In this document: positions 8,382-15,474 of the stretch, one piece after another | Layout of the letters: the number at the start of each line of letters is the position of its first letter | Position numbering within the stretch: position 1 is the first letter of the stretch | NCBI GenBank assembly: GCA_965218715.1 | Contig: CBDCLY010000033.1 | Coordinates: 62,001 to 126,000, forward strand | DNA: 64,000 bases | Direction of reading: 5' to 3' | DNA from: CBDCLY01 sp965218715 | Lineage (GTDB): Bacteria; Bacteroidota; Bacteroidia; Flavobacteriales_E; Vicingaceae | The notes under the pieces: model-generated | Told to the model about the DNA's origin: nothing | Database searches by the model: none | What the model saw: the letters and a program-made list of their open reading frames with translations, nothing else | Made by a program: the position numbers and the translations under genes

Positions 8382-8415
8382 TTTTAAAAAAAATGGGATT
8401 ATTTTTTTTTTAAAA
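8382..8415. repeat. A/T-only inverted repeat after tRNA-Ser
   Basis: TTTTAAAAAAAAT (8382-8394) is mirrored by ATTTTTTTTTTAAAA (8401-8415) around a GGGATT loop. It might help terminate the tRNA transcript, but it has no G/C in the stem and may be only low-complexity sequence. The rest of the 8343-8546 gap is AT-rich, with the exbB promoter box near 8480. Confidence 0.4.
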
Positions 8416-8479
8416 GAATATCAATGCTAAATTGCCAACAGAAATTTTAAAAATATTAGCCGATTTAATAAAAGAGCAT

Positions 8480-8487
8480 TAAATTCG
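8480..8487 (+). promoter_or_regulatory. Likely -7 box of the exb operon (TAAATTCG)
   Basis: TAAATTCG matches TAnnTTTG with one T-to-C change and lies 59 nt before the exbB ATG in the only gap upstream of this four-gene operon. A TTG at the correct distance is not seen. Confidence 0.45.
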
Positions 8488-8546
8488 CAAACAATAACAC
8501 AATTATATACCAGTTAACCTTAAACAAGATTATTAACAATTACATT

Positions 8547-9395
8547 ATGAAAAAGGTATTTACTTTAATCGCAATTGCTGCATTTTTAACATTTGGACTG
8601 AGCAATTCATCATTTGCCCAAGAAGACGTCGATACGGCAACTACAGAAATGACAGAAGATTCCATGGCCCTAGAAGAGGTCGTTGAAGAAACAATTGCAG
8701 AAGAGCCAGCAGAAGAAGTAACTGAAGAAGTTGCAGAAGAAGAAGCTGAAAAATCATTTCACCAGTTATTAAAAGAAAAATTTATTGAAGGTGGCCCAGA
8801 ATTTATGGGGATTGTATTATTATGTCTAATTCTTGGGTTGGCCATTGTAATTGAGCGTATTATATACCTTAACATGTCCACTACAAATACAAACAAACTA
8901 TTAACAAACGTTGAAGATGCCTTGAATTCTGGTGGCGTAGATGCTGCAAAAGAAGTATGTAGAAATACTCCAGGACCTGTTGCTAGTATTTTCTATCAAG
9001 GTTTAGATAGAAGTCATGAAGGCATTGAAATGGTTGAGAAATCAGTTGTTTCTTACGGAAGTGTTCAAATGGGATTGTTAGAAAAAGGAGTTTCTTGGAT
9101 TTCATTGTTTATTGCACTAGCTCCAATGCTTGGTTTCATGGGAACTGTAATTGGTATGATTGGAGCCTTTGATGCGATTGCAGCAGCAGGAGACATTTCT
9201 CCTTCACTAGTGGCAACTGGTATTAAAGTAGCCTTATTAACTACTGTATTTGGATTAATTGTAGCAATTATTCTTCAAATCTTTTACAATTACATCGTTG
9301 CAAAAGTAGATAGCATCGTTAACGATATGGAAAATGCATCAATTAGTCTTGTAGACCTATTGGTTAAGCATGAGATTGCAAATAAAAAAGCCTAA
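8547..9395 (+). CDS. exbB: MotA/TolQ/ExbB proton channel family protein with acidic N-terminal extension
   Basis: The 282-residue protein begins with a signal-like hydrophobic segment ending SSFAQ. A stretch of about 50 residues follows that is extremely rich in Glu (EEVVEETIAEEPAEEVTEEV). Then comes a membrane helix near 90-112 (FMGIVLLCLILGLAIVIERI). The paired ExbB helices are at about 180-210 (ISLFIALAPMLGFMGTVIGM) and 225-250 (IKVALLTTVFGLIVAIILQI), with the conserved T and P positions. ExbB-type channels use the proton gradient to drive TonB-type transport or related work. It starts an operon with the unknown 4-TM protein and two ExbD proteins. The acidic periplasmic-side segment is unusual compared with classical ExbB. 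Confidence 0.9.
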   Translation: MKKVFTLIAIAAFLTFGLSNSSFAQEDVDTATTEMTEDSMALEEVVEETIAEEPAEEVTEEVAEEEAEKSFHQLLKEKFIEGGPEFMGIVLLCLILGLAIVIERIIYLNMSTTNTNKLLTNVEDALNSGGVDAAKEVCRNTPGPVASIFYQGLDRSHEGIEMVEKSVVSYGSVQMGLLEKGVSWISLFIALAPMLGFMGTVIGMIGAFDAIAAAGDISPSLVATGIKVALLTTVFGLIVAIILQIFYNYIVAKVDSIVNDMENASISLVDLLVKHEIANKKA

Positions 9396-9399
9396 AATT

Positions 9400-9813
9400 A
9401 TGTCAGAAGGATTTTCAAAAATATTGACAATATTGCTATACTCACTAATGGGAATTAGTGTGCTATTGGGCGTATTGTTTTACGCAGATGCAATTGATTC
9501 TGAATTCTTGATTTATTGGTGTTATACTTTATTTTTTATTGGAGCTCTTGCTGCAATTGTATTCCCGATAATTCAAATGGCAAAAAACCCAATTGCGGCA
9601 AAATCTGCTTTAATCGGGGTTGGAGCTTTAGTGGTTGTTTTCGGAATTTCTTATGTATTAGCAGGAGATGAGATGTTAGATAAGTATGCTGGATTCATTT
9701 CAGGACCAGAAGCCTCAAAAAGAGTTAGCGCTGGTCTGATTAGCTTTTACATATTAGCCCTAGGAGCAATTGTTGCCACTCTTTATTCTGGAGTAACTAA
9801 AATGTTTAAATAA
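9400..9813 (+). CDS. Unknown four-helix membrane protein in the exb operon
   Basis: The 137-residue protein starts at the ATG at 9400, 4 nt after the exbB stop. It has four predicted membrane helices: about residues 8-27, 34-56, 68-90 and 112-132. Between helices three and four is a polar loop (AGDEMLDKYAGFISGPEAS). I do not recognise a named family. Its conserved-looking position between ExbB and ExbD suggests that it is a partner of that motor complex, but this is inference from the operon only. No catalytic motif is visible. Confidence 0.75.
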   Translation: MSEGFSKILTILLYSLMGISVLLGVLFYADAIDSEFLIYWCYTLFFIGALAAIVFPIIQMAKNPIAAKSALIGVGALVVVFGISYVLAGDEMLDKYAGFISGPEASKRVSAGLISFYILALGAIVATLYSGVTKMFK

Positions 9814-9818
9814 AAAAT

Positions 9819-10433
9819 ATGGCTCGTAGAGAAGCACCAGAGATTAATGCAGGTTCGATGGCAGACATCGCCTTCTTGCTATTAATATTTTTCTTGGTAA
9901 CCACAACCATGGATACCGATACTGGTTTAACTCGTAGGCTACCACCACCACCAGAAGACATTCCGGAGGACATAGACCAAAAGGTGAAAAAGAGGAACAT
10001 CTTTGAAGTACTGGTGAATGCAAATGACGATTTATTGGTTGAAGGTCAAGTAATGTTGGTAAGTCAATTGAGGGAAGCTGCTAAAGAATTCATTGTTGGT
10101 GATCGATCTGAAAGAGATGAATCATTGCCTGAGTTTAAAACCGTAACTGTACCAGTATTTGGAGACTATAGAGTGTCAAAACAAATTGTCTCATTACAAA
10201 ACGATAGAGGAACTTCTTATGAAATGTACATCAAAGTTCAAAACGAACTGGTTGGTGCCTACAATGAAGTAAGAGACGAATTTGCTAAACAGGAGTTTGG
10301 AATGACAATGAGTGAATTGGAAAAGAAGGCAGAGCTTTCGAAAAAAGCCGAAACTCAAATCAAGGCGGTTAAAAAAGTATATCCTCAAAGGATTTCTGAG
10401 GCTGAGCCTAAAAGTATAGGAGGTATTGAATAA
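9819..10433 (+). CDS. exbD: ExbD/TolR family biopolymer transport protein (first copy)
   Basis: The 204-residue protein has the ExbD plan: a short cytoplasmic N-terminus, one membrane helix near residues 15-33 (GSMADIAFLLLIFFLVTT) with the conserved proton-path Asp at the helix start, and a periplasmic domain. It is longer than the usual 130-150 residues. A Pro-rich stretch (RRLPPPPEDIPEDI) follows the helix, and the periplasmic part contains a charged, possibly coiled region near 140-185. It is followed immediately, with no gap, by a second exbD. With ExbB it should form an energised inner-membrane channel complex. Confidence 0.9.
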   Translation: MARREAPEINAGSMADIAFLLLIFFLVTTTMDTDTGLTRRLPPPPEDIPEDIDQKVKKRNIFEVLVNANDDLLVEGQVMLVSQLREAAKEFIVGDRSERDESLPEFKTVTVPVFGDYRVSKQIVSLQNDRGTSYEMYIKVQNELVGAYNEVRDEFAKQEFGMTMSELEKKAELSKKAETQIKAVKKVYPQRISEAEPKSIGGIE

Positions 10434-10910
10434 ATGTCAAAATTTAAAAAGAAAAAAAGCGGTGGCCAACCACCAATTTCTACTGCATCATTACCTGATA
10501 TTGTGTTTATGTTATTGTTCTTTTTTATGGTAACTACTGTAATGAGAGAAGTCACCTTAAAAGTTGAGGTGGTTACACCAAAAGCAACTGAAGTTAATAA
10601 GCTTGAACGAAAATCTTTGGTTAGCTACATTTACATTGGAGCGCCAATTAAATCACTTCAGGGACAGTTTGGTACAGCAGATAGAATACAATTGAATGAC
10701 GCTTTTGCAGATAAAGATGAAATCATTCAATTCATAGAGGCTGAAAGAGAACAGAGAAACCCAGCTGAGGTTCCTTTAATGACTACCTCTATTAAAGCCA
10801 ACGTTGAGGCCGAGATGGGGATTATTACGGACGTGAAACAAGAGTTAAGAAAGGCCAATGCATTAAAAATAAATTACTCTACTTCAAAAACAGATGTAAT
10901 TGTCGATTAG
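10434..10910 (+). CDS. exbD: ExbD/TolR family biopolymer transport protein (second copy)
   Basis: This 158-residue ExbD starts directly after the stop of the first copy. A Lys-rich cytoplasmic N-terminus (MSKFKKKKSGGQ) precedes a membrane helix at about 20-38 (ASLPDIVFMLLFFFMVTT) that keeps the proton-path Asp. The periplasmic domain ends the protein. Two different ExbD proteins beside one ExbB is common in Bacteroidota and suggests a mixed ExbD dimer or two alternative complexes. A strong intrinsic terminator lies 24 nt after its stop. Confidence 0.9.
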   Translation: MSKFKKKKSGGQPPISTASLPDIVFMLLFFFMVTTVMREVTLKVEVVTPKATEVNKLERKSLVSYIYIGAPIKSLQGQFGTADRIQLNDAFADKDEIIQFIEAEREQRNPAEVPLMTTSIKANVEAEMGIITDVKQELRKANALKINYSTSKTDVIVD

Positions 10911-10931
10911 TTAAGTCTAAAATTTATAAGA

Positions 10932-11852
10932 TTAGCCCAATTTTATTGGGCTTTTTTTATGCCTTTTTCTAAAGGAAATCATAATTAGAAGAAAAATTAC
11001 TAAGGAGAATAAAGGCAAAGTTTCACTTCCCTCCACAACACCAATTTGATCTACACTCTTTTCTACCTTATCCATTCCTAAAAAGTAGGCTAGGCAAATT
11101 GCTGTCGCATTATTGATGAAATGTGCTGCAATACTTAGATTGATATTTCCACTCCAATAAAATAGGTATCCAAAATAAACACCCAAAAGAAGCCTAGCAA
11201 AAAAGCCAAAAAATTGCAAGTGCAGAGCACTAAACAAAAAGGCCGAAATCCATATGGCCAAAACTTCTGACTTTAGGCTGAAAGCAATTTCTTTCTGAAT
11301 GATTCTTCTAAAAACTAGCTCTTCCCCTAGGGCTGGAAGCAATGCAACGATGATAAGATTTATGAACAAGTCTGTTGGCTTACTCATCTTTAAAAAAACA
11401 TCGGTCAATGCTCCTGCCTGTTCTTCTGCAGAAATCATCCATGCTTCAATTTCTGAGAACATCTCCGGTAAACTCAGAGATTGATTCCAAGCAACTAAAA
11501 AATTAATCAAAGGAACGGCTGCAATGAAAAGAAGTACTAACGTGCCAAGGTCGAACAATTTAGGAACCCTGAAGGAGGCAAAATTATTTTCATTTTTCGG
11601 AATAAAAGACAGAAACAATACTGAAGGAATAATGAAAAGTGAAATTGTGTTAGCGGCTTGTAAAAATTGAATCAATCCGTTTGGAGAGTCTGATGGGTCA
11701 ACAAGGAAACCAGCAATATCTGAAGAACTGATGTCAAAAACAAAAGCGGCAACCTGACTGCTTAATAAATGCCCGAGTAATCCAATAATTAGCGCGGCTA
11801 TTACCAATAGAAGTATTCTAGAAAAGCCACGTTGACTCAATATAAATTGCAT
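10932..11852 (-). CDS. CPBP family intramembrane glutamic protease
   Basis: This 306-residue, multi-helix membrane protein has the CPBP/Abi (Rce1-like) motifs. These are GEELVFRRIIQ near residue 180 (the EExxxR catalytic pair), SALHLQFFGFF near 211 and SIAAHFINNATAI near 240 with the second conserved His and Asn. Family members cleave in or near membranes; bacterial substrates are mostly unknown. The last residues (SPIKLG) are encoded by the exb terminator hairpin. It is divergent from dusB, with a promoter for dusB overlapping its 5' end. Confidence 0.88.
   Translation of the reverse strand: MQFILSQRGFSRILLLVIAALIIGLLGHLLSSQVAAFVFDISSSDIAGFLVDPSDSPNGLIQFLQAANTISLFIIPSVLFLSFIPKNENNFASFRVPKLFDLGTLVLLFIAAVPLINFLVAWNQSLSLPEMFSEIEAWMISAEEQAGALTDVFLKMSKPTDLFINLIIVALLPALGEELVFRRIIQKEIAFSLKSEVLAIWISAFLFSALHLQFFGFFARLLLGVYFGYLFYWSGNINLSIAAHFINNATAICLAYFLGMDKVEKSVDQIGVVEGSETLPLFSLVIFLLIMISFRKRHKKSPIKLG
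10934..10958 (+). terminator. Intrinsic terminator of the exb operon
   Basis: AGCCCAA (10934-10940) and TTGGGCT (10946-10952) form a perfect 7-bp stem with a 5-nt loop followed by a T run to 10958. It lies inside the last codons of the convergent CPBP gene. The opposite strand lacks a T-run, so it should work only for the plus-strand operon. Confidence 0.88.
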
Positions 11853-11874
11853 GGATTGAATATGTGTAATTTTG
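11847..11874 (+). promoter_or_regulatory. Promoter of dusB (TTG-N17-TAATTTTG)
   Basis: TTG at 11847-11849, a 17-nt spacer and TAATTTTG at 11867-11874 are a full match to the Bacteroidota consensus. The element decides the dusB start: an apparent upstream ATG (11862) would lie before the -7 box, so translation most likely begins at the TTG at 11889. Confidence 0.72.
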
Positions 11875-11888
11875 TCAAAAAAATTGAA

Positions 11889-12881
11889 TTGTCAAAGATA
11901 GGAAACATAGAACTTGGAGATTTTCCTTTATTGCTTGCTCCAATGGAGGACGTTAGTGATCCTCCTTTTCGTGCTCTTTGCAAAGAGAATGGAGCAGATT
12001 TGATGTACACAGAATTCATCTCTTCCGAAGGATTGATTCGTGATGCAGCAAAGAGTGTCCAAAAGCTTGATATCTTCGAATATGAACGTCCAATTGGCAT
12101 ACAAATTTTTGGGAATGATATTGAGTCCATGAAAAAGGCAACTGAAGTCACAGCTGCTGCATCTCCTGATATTATTGACATCAATTATGGCTGCCCTGTA
12201 AAAAAGGTGGCATGCAAAGGCGCAGGTGCAGGGATTTTACAAGACATCCCTAAAATGGTGAAAATGACAGCTGAAATTGTAAAAAGCACTGATTTACCTG
12301 TTACTGTAAAGACTCGATTGGGTTGGGATGAAAATACAAAATACATCGTTGAAGTAGCAGAAAGATTGCAAGATATTGGTATCCAGGCGATCTCTATCCA
12401 TGGTAGAACAAGAAAGCAAATGTATAAAGGGGAGGCCGATTGGAGTTTAATTGCTGATGTTAAAAACAACCCTAGAATGCACATTCCTGTTTTTGGAAAC
12501 GGTGATGTTTCGAGCCCTGAAGTGGCTCTTGAAAAGAAGAAAAGGTATGGTGTTGACGGAATCATGATTGGTAGGGCAAGCATAGGTTATCCATGGATCT
12601 TTAGAGAAATCAAACATTTTTTAAAAACTGGCGAACATCTTTCACCACCTAGTTTTGATGAACGAATAAAAGCGGCAATGAGACATCTTGAAATGTCAGT
12701 TGAATGGAAAGGTGAAAAATTAGGGATAGTTGAAATGCGAAGGCACTATACCAATTACTTTAAGGGAATTCCGCATTTTAAGCAGCATAGAATTAAACTG
12801 GTAACCCAGGATAGCTACAGCGACTTGCTAGAAACTTTTGAAGGAATAAGAAGTGAATTGAAAGACACAATCTTTATTTAA
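11889..12881 (+). CDS. dusB: tRNA-dihydrouridine synthase (DusB type)
   Basis: The protein reduces uridines in tRNA with FMN and NADPH. From the TTG at 11889 it has 330 residues and begins SKIGNIELGDFPLLLAPMED, in line with family N-termini. The FMN-barrel motifs are APMEDVSDPPFR, DINYGCPVKKVACKGAGAG with the catalytic Cys, TVKTRLGWDE and ISIHGRTRKQMYKG, and DGIMIGRASIG binds phosphate. Longer in-frame starts at 11832 and 11862 run through the promoter and are rejected. The 3' end overlaps the convergent permease gene by 8 nt. Confidence 0.93.
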   Translation: MSKIGNIELGDFPLLLAPMEDVSDPPFRALCKENGADLMYTEFISSEGLIRDAAKSVQKLDIFEYERPIGIQIFGNDIESMKKATEVTAAASPDIIDINYGCPVKKVACKGAGAGILQDIPKMVKMTAEIVKSTDLPVTVKTRLGWDENTKYIVEVAERLQDIGIQAISIHGRTRKQMYKGEADWSLIADVKNNPRMHIPVFGNGDVSSPEVALEKKKRYGVDGIMIGRASIGYPWIFREIKHFLKTGEHLSPPSFDERIKAAMRHLEMSVEWKGEKLGIVEMRRHYTNYFKGIPHFKQHRIKLVTQDSYSDLLETFEGIRSELKDTIFI

Positions 12882-14079
12882 TGCCTCTCGTCAATTTTGC
12901 AACGGGATACCAAGAACAAAGCAGCCCAATAAACAATACAGTAATTAAGATTCCAAGTAGTTCGAAGTAGTTGACACTTACTGGGTAAAAATCAACAATC
13001 CCACCTTCTAATCGCAATAAACCTACGTGTTGTTGAAGTAAACAGACGATTAGTCCGAGCGAAAGCCCGATGACTGCTCCGGTTCCATTGATCAACATGC
13101 CTTCGATGAAAAATATTTTTTTGATTAATGATTTATTCGCACCCAGGCTTTCTAAGGTATGAATGTCTTTTTGCTTATCGATTATTAACATACTTAAGGA
13201 TCCCAAAATGTTAAAGGCCGCAATTATTAATATGAAAACTAGAATTAGAAATGTAACCCACTTCTCTGTTTTATTGGTTTTATAAATTATGGCATTGAAT
13301 TCATACCGGGTTTTTATTTTATAATTTGAACCTAGATGAGTACTCAATGATTTCTTTGCCGATTCCAAATCTACTCCCTCTTCCATCTCTAATTCAACTC
13401 CACTTAGTTGATTTTCATACTTCAATAAATCTTGCATAAACCGCAATGGAACAAGAACGTATTTTAAATCATACTCAGGACTGAAATAAAAAACTCCACC
13501 AGGCGAAATCGACTTATGGTAAATTGATTGCATGGGATTGATTGGATTTACCTTACCTCTTTTTGGAGAAAAGACTTGAATGTTTTCCATGGAATTGCTC
13601 ATAAAAATGCCAAGAGAAGAGGCTATTCCATATCCTGATATTGCAAAGTTGATGGGGCCATTTGTTAAGCGGGAACTACCCTCTACAATATTACTATCTA
13701 GCTTACTCATCTGGATGAAGCTGTCTTCAACTCCCTTAAAACTTGCAATTCCTTGTTGATTTTTATATTGAATTCCGCATACCTCTTCTAAGACCTTAGT
13801 GTAATTAATAAGTCCCGGAGTTTGATCAATGAGCTCCCAATTCAAGTCTTCGACAGAAAAAGTTTTTCCTGTTTTAGCACTTATTTTAATGTCAGAGTCA
13901 AAAGACTCAAATAGACTTTCTACTAGACCCTCTAAGCCATTAAATGCTGATAATACTACCACCAATGCAAATGTTCCTATGCTAACACTAATTACAGATA
14001 TCCAAGAAATAATGTTGATGGCTTGATGCGATTTTTTCGCAAACAAGTATCGTTTAGCCATGTAGATTGAAAATCCCAC
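12874..14079 (-). CDS. ABC transporter permease of the LolC/LolE/FtsX type
   Basis: The 401-residue protein has an N-terminal membrane helix (INIISWISVISVSIGTFALVVVL at about residues 20-42), a large periplasmic domain of some 220 residues, and three C-terminal helices starting near 273. This is the MacB/FtsX topology. The N-terminus, MGFSIYMAKRYLFAKKSHQAINIIS, resembles LolC/LolE, which release lipoproteins from the inner membrane. The ATPase partner (LolD) is not adjacent. It is 4 nt downstream of rbfA, an operon. Assignment to lipoprotein release is by similarity, not proven. Confidence 0.87.
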   Translation of the reverse strand: MGFSIYMAKRYLFAKKSHQAINIISWISVISVSIGTFALVVVLSAFNGLEGLVESLFESFDSDIKISAKTGKTFSVEDLNWELIDQTPGLINYTKVLEEVCGIQYKNQQGIASFKGVEDSFIQMSKLDSNIVEGSSRLTNGPINFAISGYGIASSLGIFMSNSMENIQVFSPKRGKVNPINPMQSIYHKSISPGGVFYFSPEYDLKYVLVPLRFMQDLLKYENQLSGVELEMEEGVDLESAKKSLSTHLGSNYKIKTRYEFNAIIYKTNKTEKWVTFLILVFILIIAAFNILGSLSMLIIDKQKDIHTLESLGANKSLIKKIFFIEGMLINGTGAVIGLSLGLIVCLLQQHVGLLRLEGGIVDFYPVSVNYFELLGILITVLFIGLLCSWYPVAKLTRGIK

Positions 14080-14083
14080 AGAA

Positions 14084-14419
14084 TTATTTTAATAGCTGAT
14101 CAATTTTTTCAGCATAATCAAACGAATCATCTAAATAGAAACTTAAACTAGGGATGTGCCGCACTTGTTTTCCTATTTTTTTTCCAAGAACATATCTAAT
14201 CTCAGAGCTTTGTTTTCTTATGCTCTCTAAGGCTTCTTCACGATTATCACTAGGAAAAAGTGAAAGATAAAATTTGGCAATCCCTAAGTCAGGACTCATC
14301 CTTACCTGAGTGATTGAAATCATTATCCCTTTTGGAGTGCCTACTTCATTGGAGTTAAATATTGCCCCAACTTCCTTTTGCAATAGGCGCCCAACCTTTT
14401 GTTGACGAATTGTTTCCAT
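14084..14419 (-). CDS. rbfA: 30S ribosome-binding factor A
   Basis: RbfA helps mature the 16S rRNA 5' helix in late 30S assembly. From the ATG at 14419 the protein has 111 residues. It begins METIRQQKVGRLLQKEVGAIF, with the family's KH-like segments ITQVRMSPDLGIAKFYLS and IRYVLGKKIGKQVRHIPSLSFYLDDS. An apparent TTG start at 14428 falls inside a perfect TAACTTTG promoter box, so I prefer 14419, where transcription should also begin. It is followed 4 nt later by the ABC permease. Confidence 0.94.
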   Translation of the reverse strand: METIRQQKVGRLLQKEVGAIFNSNEVGTPKGIMISITQVRMSPDLGIAKFYLSLFPSDNREEALESIRKQSSEIRYVLGKKIGKQVRHIPSLSFYLDDSFDYAEKIDQLLK

Positions 14420-14425
14420 TGTGTA

Positions 14426-14433
14426 CAAAGTTA
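14426..14433 (-). promoter_or_regulatory. Bacteroidota -7 box of rbfA (TAACTTTG)
   Basis: The minus strand reads TAACTTTG, a perfect match, ending 7 nt before the rbfA ATG at 14419. This predicts a leaderless rbfA mRNA. No TTG element was found at the standard distance. Confidence 0.55.
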
Positions 14434-14473
14434 TTGATTAATAAAGCAGCATGGAAGCCTTGAACCATTTCCT

Positions 14474-14502
14474 TTGCTGTCCTCATTAATTGACTAATTT
14501 CG
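14474..14502 (+). promoter_or_regulatory. Promoter of the glycosyltransferase-ABC operon (TTG-N18-TAATTTCG)
   Basis: TTG at 14474-14476, an 18-nt spacer and TAATTTCG at 14495-14502 fit the Bacteroidota consensus with one T-to-C change. The box ends 16 nt before the ATG at 14518. Confidence 0.6.
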
Positions 14503-14517
14503 CATAAAATCTTTAGC

Positions 14518-15468
14518 ATGAAAATTAGCGGATTCACCTTTACAAGGAATGTTTCTAAATTGTATTACCCAATTTGTGAATCCATATTGTCCATTCTTCC
14601 TATTTGTGATGAATTCATTATTGTTTTAGGAAAAGGAGATGAAGATGATAACACGGAAGAGCTAATTAAAGGACTAAATTCTTCAAAAATTAAGATTGTT
14701 TATACCGAGTGGGACACAGATGCTTTTCCTAACGGAACAGAAAATGCTCATCAAACAGACATTGCCATGTCGCATTGTTCGGGTGATTGGTTGTTTTATG
14801 TACAAGCCGATGAAGTTGTTCATGAAAAGTACTTGCCTGTTATAAAAAGCAGGTGTGAAGAGCTTTTGGAAAATGAAGAGGTAGAGGGCTTATTATTTCA
14901 TTACCGCCACTTTTTTGGAGATTACGAGCATTACATAAATCATCATGGCTGGTACCAAAATGAAATTCGAATTGTTCGAAATAGACCAGAGATTCACTCG
15001 TTCGAATCAGCTCAATCTTTTAGAAGAATTCCCAATTTTGACGGTAAAAGTTATCGGAAACAAGAAGGAACACATCTTTTAAAAGTTGCTCCTCTTGAAG
15101 CATACATATACCATTACGGTTGGGTTAGGCCACCAAGGTATATGCAAAGCAAGAAAAAAGCATTGGATAGCATCCATAAAGGAGACAAAAAGGCGGCAGA
15201 CCTCTATAAAGACAGAGCAGCAGATTTTGATTATGGACCATTGAAAAACCTACCCAAATTTAATGGCACTCACCCAAGCGTGATGAAACAAAAAATGCAA
15301 GATTTTGATTGGGGGAATTCACTCAACTATACTTCCTCAAAATTGCCCAACAGGCCAAAATTCAAACACGAGAAAATTAAATATCGATTCATTTCATTTT
15401 TTGAAAGAAACTTGAATAATGGGAGGCATTATTTCCCGTTTAAAAATTGGGAATTATTAGACATCTAA
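14518..15468 (+). CDS. Glycosyltransferase family 2 protein
   Basis: The 316-residue protein begins MKISGFTFTRNVSKLYYP and has a GT-A fold pattern: a nucleotide-binding strand (CDEFIIVLGKGDEDD near residue 30-44), then HCSGDWLFYVQADEVVHE near 82-99, where QADE takes the place of the metal-binding DxD motif. The C-terminal half is basic and has no membrane helix, so a soluble or peripheral enzyme is likely. The sugar and acceptor are unknown. It is 6 nt upstream of an MsbA-like exporter, which suggests a lipid-linked glycan or lipopolysaccharide substrate, but this is inference. Confidence 0.85.
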   Translation: MKISGFTFTRNVSKLYYPICESILSILPICDEFIIVLGKGDEDDNTEELIKGLNSSKIKIVYTEWDTDAFPNGTENAHQTDIAMSHCSGDWLFYVQADEVVHEKYLPVIKSRCEELLENEEVEGLLFHYRHFFGDYEHYINHHGWYQNEIRIVRNRPEIHSFESAQSFRRIPNFDGKSYRKQEGTHLLKVAPLEAYIYHYGWVRPPRYMQSKKKALDSIHKGDKKAADLYKDRAADFDYGPLKNLPKFNGTHPSVMKQKMQDFDWGNSLNYTSSKLPNRPKFKHEKIKYRFISFFERNLNNGRHYFPFKNWELLDI

Positions 15469-15474
15469 AAGAAT

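Noticed and set aside
8160..8387. A 75-codon plus-strand reading frame after ansA
   Set aside because: It runs through tRNA-Ser and its translation has no protein-like features; the tRNA explains the sequence.
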